DNA of 64,000 bases from an uncultured Selenomonadales bacterium. Lineage in GTDB: Bacteria > Bacillota > Negativicutes > Selenomonadales > Selenomonadaceae. The translations under genes were made by a program, and so were the position numbers. The notes under the pieces were generated by a model, which had not been told where the DNA came from, searched no databases, and saw only the letters and a program-made list of their open reading frames with translations. Location: NCBI GenBank assembly GCA_947304355.1, contig CAMZAX010000005.1, forward strand, positions 36,955-100,954, in the 5' to 3' direction. Shown piece after piece: positions 1 through 8,719 of this stretch. Numbering within the stretch: position 1 is the stretch's first letter; every line of letters starts with the position of its first letter.

Positions 1-2425
1 CGTCGGCGCGGTTGTCGAAGTCGAGAACTTTTATGTCGCCTTCCGAAGACGCTTTAAGCTCCGCAAGGATTTTCAAGATATTGTCGCATTCTTCGGCAGG
101 CGGCACTTTGCCGAGATTCAAAAGATACAAGACCGTGCCCAAATCGCTGGTCAGTCGTCTGCAAAGTGTCTTGCGCTCGGCGACGCCGGTGTTCTTATTG
201 AAGATTTCTTCGATTATCGCGGGCGCAACTTTTTCGGGCATGTGCAAAAGGTAGCAATACGATTTCGTCGATTTGTCACTGTCGCGACCTGCGCGCCCCG
301 CCTCCTGATAGAATTCCTCAATCGACTTGGGCAACGACGCGTGAATCGTGTACTTGATGTTCTCCTTGTCGATGCCCATGCCGAAAGCCGTGGTGCAAAC
401 CATCAAGCCCGAAAAATTTTTTTGCATGAAACGTTTTTGATTTTGTTCCTTGACTTCGGACGAAAGCCGCCCGTGATAAATTTCAACGTCCCCGTTCAGC
501 TTTTCGGCGCGGAGCCAATTATACATAGTTACGCAGGCGGGTTTGTCTTTTGGGAAACCGGGATTGACCGTCTGGCAAAAAATCAGCCCGACACGATTTT
601 TTTCGACGCCGCCCGCCGTGTAAGTCCCCTCGTTTTCGTGAATGATTTTTAAAATCGCCGCGTTACGTGCGGGATTATTTGCAACCGTCAACCGCTTGAA
701 AATCAATTCGTCTCTGTCCATCGACTGCAACGCTTTGATTCCGCTGCCGTCGTTGTCGAATTCGGCTTTCAGGTCTTCAAGGACGGCTTGCGAGGCGGTG
801 GCGGTCAAGCCCAACAGGCAAGCACCCGCGCAATATTTTCTGAGCGTCGGGATAAGGCGCAAGTAAGAAACTCTGAAGTCGTGCCCCCACTCCGAAAGGC
901 AATGCACCTCGTCGATAACCGCCGTCGAAAACTTCATCGTGGCGTTGATTTCGCCGAGTGCCTCTCTGAACGCCGCATTTTGAAGGCGTTCGGGCGAAAC
1001 GACCATGAATTGATATTTGCCCGCCTTGAAGTCTCTGATAACCTTGGCGCGCGCGTCGCCGCTCACCGCGCTTGAAATGTAATCGACGCGCCGAATCCCC
1101 TTTGCCTCCATGACGCGCTTTTGGTCTTGCATGAGCGAAACCAGCGGGACAATCACGATACTCACGCCGGGCTGGAGCAACGCGGGCAGTTGGTAGCAAA
1201 GCGATTTGCCCGTACCCGTCGGCAAAATCCCGATCGTATCTGCGCGGCTCAAAACGTTTTTCAAAATGGGCATCTGTCCCGTGCGGAAGTCGTCGTGCCC
1301 GAAAAGATTTTTCAGCAGGAACTTAAGGGCGGCGGCGTCCTTGTGTTCGTCCTTCGCCGTGAATCGGTACTTAATCGGCTCGGCGGCGGCAAGGCGGAAA
1401 TAATCTTTGTCGGGGAAATAATCCGTGCGGACGTAAAGCGCGTTCTTGGCGTTGAAATTTTTATCGGCGTCGGCAAAGCGACTGAACATGCAAAAATCCA
1501 GCGCAAGGGCAGTTTTGTCGTTCGGCGGAGAAATTTTCAGCGCGGGCAGTTTCAGCTTGACTTTGGCGAGTTGCGCGACGTTTTCAATCCACAGGCGCAA
1601 ATCTTCGTAAGCCGCCTTCAACAGCTCGTCAAGAGTTGCAAGGTCGCTGTTCACAATTTTAATTTTGATTTGCCGCTTGTTCGGGTCGAGGACGCCGCTG
1701 TGCAGGCAAAACAAAATCGCCATCTGTAAACGCATGACAGCATCGTATCGGACGCGCAAATCGTCGGGCGGGACATTCAGCGCGGCGCGATAAAGATTTA
1801 TCGTTTCGTCGCGACGCAATCGATTGAGGAAAGACGCCATGACATTTTGGAAGCGCGGCGTTTCGTCGTAAATGTCCGCCGTCTTAAATCGCACGGCAGT
1901 TATTCCTTCGCGCCTTAAAGCGGCGTCGCGCAGACGGTCTTTTTGAATCTGCGCGGGCGTATCGTGGCTTGCGCCGTCGATTTCGAAGACGCATTTCATT
2001 TGCGGAAAGTAAAAGTCAACCTGTTGCCCGTCGAAGCTCCTGTTCTGCGTCAAGATGTCGGCGAAGTCTGTTTCGGGCAAAATCAGATTGCGCACGAAGG
2101 AATATTCGCCCAAATACTTTTCAAGCAACTCGTTGTAAAAAGTCCGCGCAGGGTAATTGCCCGCCGCGTCGTCGCCCTTGATGTTGTTCCACGTGATTCG
2201 CGTGCCGTCGAGCAGACAAATTCTTTCGGCGGGCGGCGCGCCCAATGCGGACTGCAAAAAAACGCTCGGCTTGGTGACGAAACTGCGCTGAAGAATATTT
2301 TGGACGACGCAAAAAATTTTCAATACATCGTTCGACGGAATTTTTGATTGAGGCGGCGGCAAAGCTTTGACGATAAAATTTTCTTGCGTCCCGCCGTATG
2401 TCGCGCTGAATTTTTCTTGAGCCAT
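1..2425 (-). CDS. RecQ-family ATP-dependent DNA helicase with N-terminal nuclease-like domain (3' end cut off by the window)
   Basis: Reading the minus strand from an ATG at 2425 gives an open frame of about 808 codons that runs off the window start, so the C-terminus is missing. Helicase motifs are seen in order: Walker A PTGTGKSLCYQLPAL near residue 400, DEVH box VIDEVHCLSEWGHDF near 507, motif III GLTATAS, and motif VI EAGRAGRD. This order and the DExH box are typical of RecQ, a 3'-5' DNA-unwinding ATPase. Residues about 130-180 (VDFYFPQMKCVFEIDGASHD, then a basic helix and VRFKTADI) resemble the Vsr/DUF559 nuclease fold, which ordinary RecQ lacks. The start is preceded by GGGAG at 7 nt. 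HRDC and zinc regions cannot be judged. It could act in repair or in phage defence. Confidence 0.85.
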   Translation of the reverse strand, partial: MAQEKFSATYGGTQENFIVKALPPPQSKIPSNDVLKIFCVVQNILQRSFVTKPSVFLQSALGAPPAERICLLDGTRITWNNIKGDDAAGNYPARTFYNELLEKYLGEYSFVRNLILPETDFADILTQNRSFDGQQVDFYFPQMKCVFEIDGASHDTPAQIQKDRLRDAALRREGITAVRFKTADIYDETPRFQNVMASFLNRLRRDETINLYRAALNVPPDDLRVRYDAVMRLQMAILFCLHSGVLDPNKRQIKIKIVNSDLATLDELLKAAYEDLRLWIENVAQLAKVKLKLPALKISPPNDKTALALDFCMFSRFADADKNFNAKNALYVRTDYFPDKDYFRLAAAEPIKYRFTAKDEHKDAAALKFLLKNLFGHDDFRTGQMPILKNVLSRADTIGILPTGTGKSLCYQLPALLQPGVSIVIVPLVSLMQDQKRVMEAKGIRRVDYISSAVSGDARAKVIRDFKAGKYQFMVVSPERLQNAAFREALGEINATMKFSTAVIDEVHCLSEWGHDFRVSYLRLIPTLRKYCAGACLLGLTATASQAVLEDLKAEFDNDGSGIKALQSMDRDELIFKRLTVANNPARNAAILKIIHENEGTYTAGGVEKNRVGLIFCQTVNPGFPKDKPACVTMYNWLRAEKLNGDVEIYHGRLSSEVKEQNQKRFMQKNFSGLMVCTTAFGMGIDKENIKYTIHASLPKSIEEFYQEAGRAGRDSDKSTKSYCYLLHMPEKVAPAIIEEIFNKNTGVAERKTLCRRLTSDLGTVLYLLNLGKVPPAEECDNILKILAELKASSEGDIKVLDFDNRAD

Positions 2426-2456
2426 TAAATTTCTCCCGAAAAACATTTTGACGCCG

Positions 2457-2462
2457 ATTGTA
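2457..2462 (-). promoter_or_regulatory. Probable -10 element for the RecQ-like gene
   Basis: The minus strand carries TACAAT about 32 nt ahead of the ATG at 2425. The same word follows a recognisable -35 upstream of several other genes here (11721, 14077, 62030). The -35 region is weak (TAGACG at 17 nt), so this is only a probable promoter. Confidence 0.4.
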
Positions 2463-2492
2463 GCAAAATTTTTCCGCGCCGTCTACAAAAAA

Positions 2493-2522
2493 AATCCCCG
2501 CTCGTTTTGAACGGGGACAACG
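2493..2522 (-). terminator. Rho-independent terminator after htpG
   Basis: On the minus strand CCCCG and CGGGG arms enclose a roughly 10-nt loop and are followed by a run of eight T, just past the htpG stop at 2538. Confidence 0.8.
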
Positions 2523-2537
2523 TTATCGCACCGAAAT

Positions 2538-4439
2538 TTATTTCGTGAGCAGGTCGGTAATCTTGCCGGCGAAGTCTGCGGGATTGGCGGGCAAGACGCC
2601 TTCAATGAGCAACGCCAACGAGTAAAGCGTCGTGCACAGGTCTTTGAATTCGGGCGCGTCCTTGCCGAGCGCGTGCAGGCTTTCCAGCTTCTTGAAGACG
2701 GCGTGATTCGGGTTGAGTTCCAAAATCTGTGTCGCTTTGAACAGCGGATTCTTCATGTTGGCGAAAGTTTTTTCCATGGACAGCGAAGGACCGCCTTCGC
2801 CCGTGACGAGACACACTGCACCCGATTTCAGCCGCGAAGTCAAGCGAACTTCCTTCACGTCGTCGCCAATCGCGTCCTTGACGTCCTTGAGCAAATCTTC
2901 ATGCGACTTGGCGATTTCGGCGACTTCGGCTTTGACTTTCTGTGATTCGGCGTCGTCAAGGTCAAAGTCTTCGCGGGTTATCGACTGGAATTCTTTTTCG
3001 GCGTAATCGTGCAGGACTTGAATCGTGAATTCGTCGACGGGATCGGTAAGGTAAAGGACTTCGAGCCCGCGATCGCGCAACAATTCCATTTGCGGGAGCC
3101 GTTCAATCGCCGCAGAGTCTTTGCCGGGCGCGACGTAAATTTTCTTCTGGAAGTCGGGCATACGCGCAACGTATTCGGCGAGCGTCGCAAATTTGTTGTC
3201 CTTGGACGTTTGGAACAGGAGCAAATCTTTCAAGCTGTCCTTAACCTTTGAATCAAACATGCTGTTGTAAACGCCGATTTTGAGCGACTTGCCGAACTCG
3301 TTCCAAAATTCTTCGTACTTGGCGCGGTCGTCCTTGAGCATCTTGCCGAGCTGACGGAGAATATTTTTTTCCAACGCCTTGCCGATAACTTGGACTTCGG
3401 TGCTCTTCTGAAGGATTTCGCGGGAAATATTCAGCGGCAGGTCGGGCGAATCAACCAGCCCCTTGGCGAAACGCAGATATTCGGGCAAGAAGTCTTTGCA
3501 CTTGTCCATAATGAACACGTGGCGCGAATACAGTTGCAGGCCGGCTTCGTAGTCGGTGTAGTAAAAATTGTAGGCGGCGTGCTTGGGAATGCAAAGCAGC
3601 GCGGTGTATTCGACGGTGCCTTCCGCCTTGACGTGAAAGACTTCAAGCGGCGATTCCCATTCGTGCAGTTGTTGCTTAAAAAATTCGTCGTAGTCTTCGC
3701 GGGTGAGTTCGGACTTACTGCGCGTCCAGAGCGGCTTCATTGAATTGACCGTGCGGATTTCGATTTCGGGCGTGTCTTCGGGCTTGCCCTTGACGGAAAA
3801 ACTCATCTTGACGGGGTAGCGCACGAAGTCGGAATATTTTTTGATAAGGCGTTCGAGCTGATAAACGTCGGTGAAGTCGTATTCGTCGTCGCCGCAGAAT
3901 TCGGGCTTGAGGTGCAAAATAACGGTCGTGCCGTGCGTCTCCTTGTCGCAGTCTTCGATTTCGTATTCGCCCGCGCCGTCTGAAGTCCACTTGACGCCCT
4001 GCGTGGTGCCCGCCTTGCGCGTGATGAGTTCAACTTTTTCGGCGACGATGAACGCGGAATAAAAGCCCACGCCGAATTGACCGATGAGTTCCTGCGCGGC
4101 GGCGTTGGAGGCTTCGCGAATCTTGTCGAGAAAATCTTTGGTGCCGCTTTTGGCGATTGTGCCGATGTTGTTTATGACTTCTTCGCGCGTCATGCCGATT
4201 CCGTTGTCGCTGACGGCGACGGTTTCGGTGTCGGCGTCGGGGATAACGAAAATTTCCGGGTCGAAGTCGTCGACGAGATCTTTGTTGGTGAGCAATTCGA
4301 TTCTGAGCTTGTCGAGGGCGTCGCTTGCGTTCGAGATGAGTTCGCGCAAGAAAATTTCCTTGTTCGTGTAGATTGAGTTGACCACGAGGTCGAGGAGCCG
4401 TTTGGTTTCGGCTTGGAACTGCATTTTTTCAGCTGACAT
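2538..4439 (-). CDS. htpG: Molecular chaperone HtpG (Hsp90)
   Basis: Cytosolic ATP-dependent chaperone of the Hsp90 family, 633 aa, close to the usual bacterial length. The N-terminal GHKL ATPase is complete: LISNASDALDKLR, DNGIGMT, GTIAKSGT and GQFGVGFYSAF. The middle and dimerisation domains follow without a break. The open frame extends 19 codons further upstream, but the start at MSAEKMQFQ is chosen because AGGAGG lies 10 nt ahead of it. The gene sits 19 nt after the coiled-coil gene at 4459-4773 and ends in its own terminator. It is the last gene of the long minus-strand block that begins with obg. Confidence 0.97.
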   Translation of the reverse strand: MSAEKMQFQAETKRLLDLVVNSIYTNKEIFLRELISNASDALDKLRIELLTNKDLVDDFDPEIFVIPDADTETVAVSDNGIGMTREEVINNIGTIAKSGTKDFLDKIREASNAAAQELIGQFGVGFYSAFIVAEKVELITRKAGTTQGVKWTSDGAGEYEIEDCDKETHGTTVILHLKPEFCGDDEYDFTDVYQLERLIKKYSDFVRYPVKMSFSVKGKPEDTPEIEIRTVNSMKPLWTRSKSELTREDYDEFFKQQLHEWESPLEVFHVKAEGTVEYTALLCIPKHAAYNFYYTDYEAGLQLYSRHVFIMDKCKDFLPEYLRFAKGLVDSPDLPLNISREILQKSTEVQVIGKALEKNILRQLGKMLKDDRAKYEEFWNEFGKSLKIGVYNSMFDSKVKDSLKDLLLFQTSKDNKFATLAEYVARMPDFQKKIYVAPGKDSAAIERLPQMELLRDRGLEVLYLTDPVDEFTIQVLHDYAEKEFQSITREDFDLDDAESQKVKAEVAEIAKSHEDLLKDVKDAIGDDVKEVRLTSRLKSGAVCLVTGEGGPSLSMEKTFANMKNPLFKATQILELNPNHAVFKKLESLHALGKDAPEFKDLCTTLYSLALLIEGVLPANPADFAGKITDLLTK

Positions 4440-4458
4440 AAAAAATTTGCCTCCTGTG

Positions 4459-4773
4459 TTATTTGGAAAGGATTGAGTAAAGCACGCCGAGCGCAATGCC
4501 GACCGTCGAAATAGTTGCTATTTGTCCGTGGTTTGTCGAAGACTGCATAACTTTACGCAAATCGTTGATATTGGCATTCAATTCTTGCCGGGTAGATTTC
4601 AGTTCTTCTTCAAGTCGATCCATTCTATGTTCGAGCCTGTCCATGCGCTGATTGAGTTCTTTACGCGTTTCTTTGACTTCGGTTTTAGTATCTTGCAACT
4701 GTTCCCAAAGTATTTCGGTATAAGTCGGACGTTCGCGAGTTTGACTTTTACCGTTGAGTTGCGGTGCCGGCAT
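4459..4773 (-). CDS. Small coiled-coil protein with C-terminal membrane segment
   Basis: 104 aa, not recognised as a named family. Residues about 25-75 form a heptad-rich coiled coil with repeated RMDRLEHRMDRLEEEL, probably an oligomerisation rod. The last 20 residues (IATISTVGIALGVLYSILSK) are hydrophobic and could be a tail anchor, leaving the N-terminus in the cytoplasm. AGGAGG lies ahead of the ATG. The gene lies between the prs terminator and htpG, and is probably cotranscribed with htpG. The layout resembles small phage XhlA-type or DUF1640-type coiled-coil proteins, but no homology can be claimed. Confidence 0.75.
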   Translation of the reverse strand: MPAPQLNGKSQTRERPTYTEILWEQLQDTKTEVKETRKELNQRMDRLEHRMDRLEEELKSTRQELNANINDLRKVMQSSTNHGQIATISTVGIALGVLYSILSK

Positions 4774-4791
4774 AGAAATTCCTCCTTGGAA

Positions 4792-4826
4792 AAAAAATCA
4801 GCGGCGAATGCTCACCGCCGAAGGAA
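4792..4826 (-). terminator. Rho-independent terminator after prs
   Basis: On the minus strand a GC-rich hairpin (GGCGG pairing with CCGCC-type arms around a short loop) is followed by TTTTTTTT, between the prs stop and the next gene. Confidence 0.65.
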
Positions 4827-4839
4827 TTTTTATCGCAAC

Positions 4840-5799
4840 TTATTTAAACAACACGCTGACCGAGCGGTGCGACTGAATGTTCAAGATAACGTCGCCGATA
4901 GCTTCTGCCATGCTGAGCACGGTGATTTTGGGCGACTGCTTTTCGGGCGGCAGGGCAATCGTGTCGGTGATAACAAGCTGTTCGATGTCGGAGTTGTTGA
5001 TTTTTTCGACGGCGTTCTTGCTGAGGACGGCGTGTGTGCACGCGGCAATAACCTGTTTCGCGCCGAGTTTCTTGAGAGCCTTCGCGCCTTCGCAAAGACT
5101 GCCCGCCGTGTCAACGATGTCGTCAATCATGAGCGCGACTTTGCCGTTGACTTCGCCGATAATGCTCATGACTTCCGCTTCGCCGGGACGCGGACGCCGC
5201 TTTTCGATTATGGCAATCGGAGCCTTGAGATAGTCCGCCAATTCGCGGGCGCGAGTGACGCCGCCGAGGTCGGGCGACACGACAACCAAATCGTCGCCGA
5301 AATTGCGTCCTTTGAAGTAGTTGGCGAGAACGGGTGCGGCCTTCAAGTGGTCGACGGGGATGTCGAAGAAACCCTGAATTTGTCCCGCGTGCAAGTCGAC
5401 AGTCAAAACCCTGTTCATACCCGCCGCGACCATCAAGTTGGCGACGAGTTTGGCGGAAATGGGCTCACGACCGCGCGTCTTGCGGTCTTGGCGGGCGTAG
5501 GCGTAATACGGGACGACGGCTGTGATTGAGTGCGCCGAAGCCCGCTTGCAGGCGTCCGCCATAATCAGCAAGTCCATCAAGTTGTCGTTGACGGGCTGCG
5601 AAGTCGGCTGAACAATGAAAATATCCTTGGCGCGAATGCTGTCTTTAATCATGACTTGCGATTCGCCGTTGTTGAAACGTCCGACGAAGGTGTCGAAGAT
5701 TTCAACGCCGATGTGCTTGGCGATTTTCGCCGCCAATTCGGGATTGGCGTTTCCCGTCATCAAACAGAGTTTACTGACCGCGTTGGTGCTCATGCTCAC
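4840..5799 (-). CDS. prs: Ribose-phosphate pyrophosphokinase (PRPP synthetase)
   Basis: Transfers pyrophosphate from ATP to ribose 5-phosphate, making PRPP for nucleotide, histidine and tryptophan synthesis. About 319 aa, the usual class I length. Diagnostic motifs: flexible loop VVPYYAYARQDRK, metal site VDLHAGQIQGFFD, and PRPP loop LMIDDIVDTAGS. GTG at 5799 is preferred because GGGGAG lies 9 nt upstream; ATG at 5793 is the alternative (spacing 15). An upstream TTG at 5808 directly touches the ribosome site and is unlikely. It follows glmU and the DUF1919 gene; a glmU-prs order is common in Firmicutes. Confidence 0.97.
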   Translation of the reverse strand: MSMSTNAVSKLCLMTGNANPELAAKIAKHIGVEIFDTFVGRFNNGESQVMIKDSIRAKDIFIVQPTSQPVNDNLMDLLIMADACKRASAHSITAVVPYYAYARQDRKTRGREPISAKLVANLMVAAGMNRVLTVDLHAGQIQGFFDIPVDHLKAAPVLANYFKGRNFGDDLVVVSPDLGGVTRARELADYLKAPIAIIEKRRPRPGEAEVMSIIGEVNGKVALMIDDIVDTAGSLCEGAKALKKLGAKQVIAACTHAVLSKNAVEKINNSDIEQLVITDTIALPPEKQSPKITVLSMAEAIGDVILNIQSHRSVSVLFK

Positions 5800-5831
5800 G
5801 TTGAACAACTCCCCTAAAAAATTTTTGCGTT

Positions 5832-6731
5832 CTATTTAAGCGGTGTCTTCTTGCCGTAAAGCAACAAATCCCAAACGTCGTAGGCTTGCACTTCGCCCGA
5901 AAGGACGCCTTCCGCCGCGTGCAACAGATTGCCGCCGCAAAGTTCGGGACTGAGATAAAAGCCCGACTCAAGCTCCGTTTCAAACGGCACGAAGCAAGCC
6001 TTTTTGGCGTAAGGCAGGCAGTCAAACCGCTCCAACACGGCGGGGCTTGACGTGTGCATCGTCACCAGGACGTTTGACCAGTTGATTTTGTCTTTGCGCG
6101 CGTTCCACAGTTCAAAGGCGTCGGCGTCGCTTGTGTAGCTGTTCATAAACCATTGCGTGCCGTCAAGCCAGAAAATCGGGTAGCTGAGCCCCAAATCCGC
6201 GTTGTATTCCGTGCGCTCAAAGTGCAAGTCTTTCTTGAGGTGCCAACGCGCCTCCGGCAGGAAGTTCATGAAATGTTCTTCGGAAGTGTACATGCCGATT
6301 GTCGGCGACAGTTCGGGCAAGCCGAGCTTGTGATAGGCGATGCCTGCCCACCAGCCCATTGACAGAATCGACAGATTTGACTTGCGCAGCGCGGCGTATT
6401 TTTCGGGCGTGAAACCCGGCAAGCAAACCGTGCGGTCGAGGACAAATTTATCGGTGTCGAGACCGAGCTCCTTAGCTTCCGCGACAATCGGCGCAAGGTC
6501 GACGTCGTGACCCGTAACCAAAATTAAATCGTAGTCGAGTTTAAGCAGATCGCGCTTGTCGATTGTGTTGAGCCTGTTAATCGGCATGGGCACCGACTCC
6601 ACGACGCCGACGAGATTCGCACTGCCGCGCGGCTTATCCAACGCGGCGAAGGCGGGCTTCAAAAAATTTTGACCGTGCGCCTTGGCTTGCGTGGCAACCG
6701 TGTCGTACTGCACCCAAACTACAATGTTCAT
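5832..6731 (-). CDS. DUF1919 family protein, probably cell-surface glycan related
   Basis: 299 aa, soluble. The C-terminal half carries the DUF1919 pattern: SYPIFWLDGT, then ELWNARKDKINWSNVLV, then FDCLPYAKKACFVPFE. Members are found mostly in polysaccharide loci, but the reaction is not established. The start MNIVVWVQYD has GGAGG 7 nt upstream; the 15 codons before it come from heptamer-repeat DNA and are not used. It sits between glmU, which makes UDP-GlcNAc, and prs, so a role in sugar transfer or modification is plausible. That is inference from context. Confidence 0.75.
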   Translation of the reverse strand: MNIVVWVQYDTVATQAKAHGQNFLKPAFAALDKPRGSANLVGVVESVPMPINRLNTIDKRDLLKLDYDLILVTGHDVDLAPIVAEAKELGLDTDKFVLDRTVCLPGFTPEKYAALRKSNLSILSMGWWAGIAYHKLGLPELSPTIGMYTSEEHFMNFLPEARWHLKKDLHFERTEYNADLGLSYPIFWLDGTQWFMNSYTSDADAFELWNARKDKINWSNVLVTMHTSSPAVLERFDCLPYAKKACFVPFETELESGFYLSPELCGGNLLHAAEGVLSGEVQAYDVWDLLLYGKKTPLK

Positions 6732-6748
6732 GAAAAGGCCTCCTTTGG

Positions 6749-6813
6749 AAGGGACAAGGGTTAAGGGACAAGGCAAAAACTCTTGTCCCTGCTCCCTTGT
6801 CCCTTATCCCTTC
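6749..6813. repeat. GGGACAA heptamer repeats in inverted orientation
   Basis: A right-hand array of GGGACAA-type units (6749-6774) faces a complementary CCCTTGT-type array (6782-6813). The pair could fold into a long hairpin in the glmU mRNA. The glmU stop codon TAA lies inside the first minus-strand unit. Confidence 0.85.
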
Positions 6814-8165
6814 CGTTTGTCGTTCCAGACTTCGATATTCGTTTGACGCGAGCGCGCGACGGCTAAGTTGCCCTTGGGCACGTCCTTGGTTATGGTCGAG
6901 CCGGCGGCAATGTACGCGCCTTCCTCAACCGTGACGGGCGCAACCAGATTCGTGTTACAGCCGATAAACGCGTTGTCGCCGATTGTCGTGCGGAATTTTT
7001 TCTTGCCGTCGTAATTGCAAGTGACGGTGCCGCAACCGATGTTGACGCCTCTGCCGATGTCCGCGTCGCCGATGTATTGCAAGTGCGGGAGCTTGGTGCC
7101 TTCGCCGACGTTGGAGTTTTTGATTTCGACGAAGTTGCCGATTTTGACGTTCTCGCCAATCGTGGTGCCGGGGCGAATGTGAACGTAAGGACCGAGCGTG
7201 ACGCCGTCGCAAATCTCCGCCTCGTGACAGTAGCTGAACTGCGCGGTAACCCGATTGCCGACAGTCATATCCGTGAAGCGAATGTTCGGGCCGATGTTGC
7301 AGTCTTCGCCGATAACGGTCTTGCCCTCAAGGTAGGTGTTGGGGCGAATAATCGTGTCCTGCCCGATTTCAACGTCGCAGTCGATAAAGGTCGTGTTGGG
7401 GTCGACGATTGTAACGCCGCTGTCCATGAGAGCGCGTTCCTTGCGCATGCGAAGGGCGCGGTCGGCTGCGGCGAGTTGCACGCGTGAATTTATGCCGAGC
7501 GTTTCGTCGGCGTATTGAGCTTTGAACGCGCCGATTTGTTCGCCCGCTGCCATGAGAATCGGCAAGACGTCGGGCAAGTAGTATTCGCCCTGCGCGTTGT
7601 CGTTTTTGACATTGGCGAGCGCGCCGAAAAGTTTTTTCACGTCGAAGCAATAGACGCCGGCGTTGACCTCGTTGATTTTCTTTTCAAGTTCGGTGGCGTC
7701 CTTATCTTCGACGATTTTTTTAAACGCGCCGTCGGTGTCGCGAATGATTCTGCCGTAACCCGTGGCGTCGGGCATTTTGGCGGTCAGGACGGTCGCCGCG
7801 CAGGCAGAGCCTTCGTGAGCCGCGACGAAATCTTTCAGCAGTTCGCCCGTCAAAAGCGGGGTGTCGCCGCACAAAATTAAAAGCGTGCCTTCTGAGTCGG
7901 TGAAATTTTTTTCGGCGGCAAGGACTGCGTGACCCGTGCCGAGTTGTTCCGCTTGCAAGACGAATTCGACGCCCGTTATGGTTTTTTCGACGAGCTCCGC
8001 GCCCGAACCGATTACGACGACCTCACGCGACGAGCCGGCTTTTTTTACCGCGTCGATTACGTGTTGAAGCATGGGTTTGCCGCCGACTTTATGCAGGACT
8101 TTGGGTACTTTGCTTTTCATGCGCGTGCCCTTGCCCGCCGCCAATATCAATGTTTCCAGTTTCAT
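6804..8165 (-). CDS. glmU: Bifunctional UDP-GlcNAc pyrophosphorylase / GlcN-1-P acetyltransferase
   Basis: Makes UDP-N-acetylglucosamine in two steps for peptidoglycan and lipopolysaccharide. 453 aa, normal for GlmU. The N-terminal nucleotidyltransferase begins LILAAGKGTRMKS, with LCGDTPLL further on. The C-terminal half from about residue 250 is a left-handed beta-helix of hexapeptide repeats, with GPYVHIRPGTTIG, GNFVEIKNS and YIGDADIG. The ATG at 8165 has GGAGG upstream. It starts 13 nt after hicB. Its last codons and stop (RKG, then TAA) merge into a heptamer repeat. Confidence 0.97.
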   Translation of the reverse strand: MKLETLILAAGKGTRMKSKVPKVLHKVGGKPMLQHVIDAVKKAGSSREVVVIGSGAELVEKTITGVEFVLQAEQLGTGHAVLAAEKNFTDSEGTLLILCGDTPLLTGELLKDFVAAHEGSACAATVLTAKMPDATGYGRIIRDTDGAFKKIVEDKDATELEKKINEVNAGVYCFDVKKLFGALANVKNDNAQGEYYLPDVLPILMAAGEQIGAFKAQYADETLGINSRVQLAAADRALRMRKERALMDSGVTIVDPNTTFIDCDVEIGQDTIIRPNTYLEGKTVIGEDCNIGPNIRFTDMTVGNRVTAQFSYCHEAEICDGVTLGPYVHIRPGTTIGENVKIGNFVEIKNSNVGEGTKLPHLQYIGDADIGRGVNIGCGTVTCNYDGKKKFRTTIGDNAFIGCNTNLVAPVTVEEGAYIAAGSTITKDVPKGNLAVARSRQTNIEVWNDKRKG

Positions 8166-8178
8166 AAGCCAACCTCCT

Positions 8179-8520
8179 TTAGGCTGTCTTCCTGAATTTT
8201 TTTGCCTTATTGCGTTTCTTCATATCCAAGATCTTCCTCAACTGCAACAAATCTCCGTAAAGTTCGGTGTCCGCGTAAACGTACTGCGCAAAGCTGTTTT
8301 TGTCGTCAAGCTTAATGTCTTCGAGTTTGCTCGGCTTGGGGATAGGGTCGCCGCATTTTTCCGCGTCCCACAGCATCAAATTCAAAACGTCGTCAGCGTA
8401 ATCAATCGCTTCTGCTAAGGTGTAACCATACGTAAAACAATTTTCCATATCGGGAAAGTGAACAGAATACGTTTTTGATTCCTCGTCCCACGTGAAGACG
8501 GCAGGGTAAATGCATTTCAT
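8179..8520 (-). CDS. hicB: HicB-type antitoxin
   Basis: 113 aa. The N-terminal part (YPAVFTWDEESKTYSVHFPD, then ENCFTYGYTLAEAIDYADD) is the HicB fold, which binds and neutralises HicA. It starts 13 nt after the hicA stop, in the normal hicA-hicB order. HicB proteins often end in a DNA-binding domain that autoregulates the pair; the C-terminal 40 residues here are short and basic (KKRNKAKKFRK), and no clear helix-turn-helix is seen. The pair is inserted between gntR and glmU. Confidence 0.85.
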   Translation of the reverse strand: MKCIYPAVFTWDEESKTYSVHFPDMENCFTYGYTLAEAIDYADDVLNLMLWDAEKCGDPIPKPSKLEDIKLDDKNSFAQYVYADTELYGDLLQLRKILDMKKRNKAKKFRKTA

Positions 8521-8533
8521 AAAAGACCACTCC

Positions 8534-8719
8534 TCATCTTTTTATGCCGGCTTGTTTAAAAATGTCTTCTGCCAAATATTTCGGCAAATCTTGTCCCGAA
8601 TGGCGCGGTACGCTAAATTTTTTCCCGTTGGCGTTTATCCACTTTTCGTGATCAGAACCATTCTTCCAAAATTGACAACCGTGTTGCCGCAAAATTTTTA
8701 ACAATTCGGAGCATTTCAT
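8534..8719 (-). CDS. hicA: HicA-type mRNA interferase toxin
   Basis: 61 aa, typical for HicA. It shows the small double-stranded-RNA-binding-like fold: LLKILRQHGCQFWKNGSDHE with the catalytic histidine in GSDHEKW, then FSVPRHSGQDLPKYLAEDIFKQAGI. HicA cleaves mRNA and halts growth. Its ATG overlaps the stop of the upstream GntR gene (ATGA), so its translation is probably coupled to a housekeeping-type regulator. A second in-frame ATG two codons later is also possible. Confidence 0.85.
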   Translation of the reverse strand: MKCSELLKILRQHGCQFWKNGSDHEKWINANGKKFSVPRHSGQDLPKYLAEDIFKQAGIKR

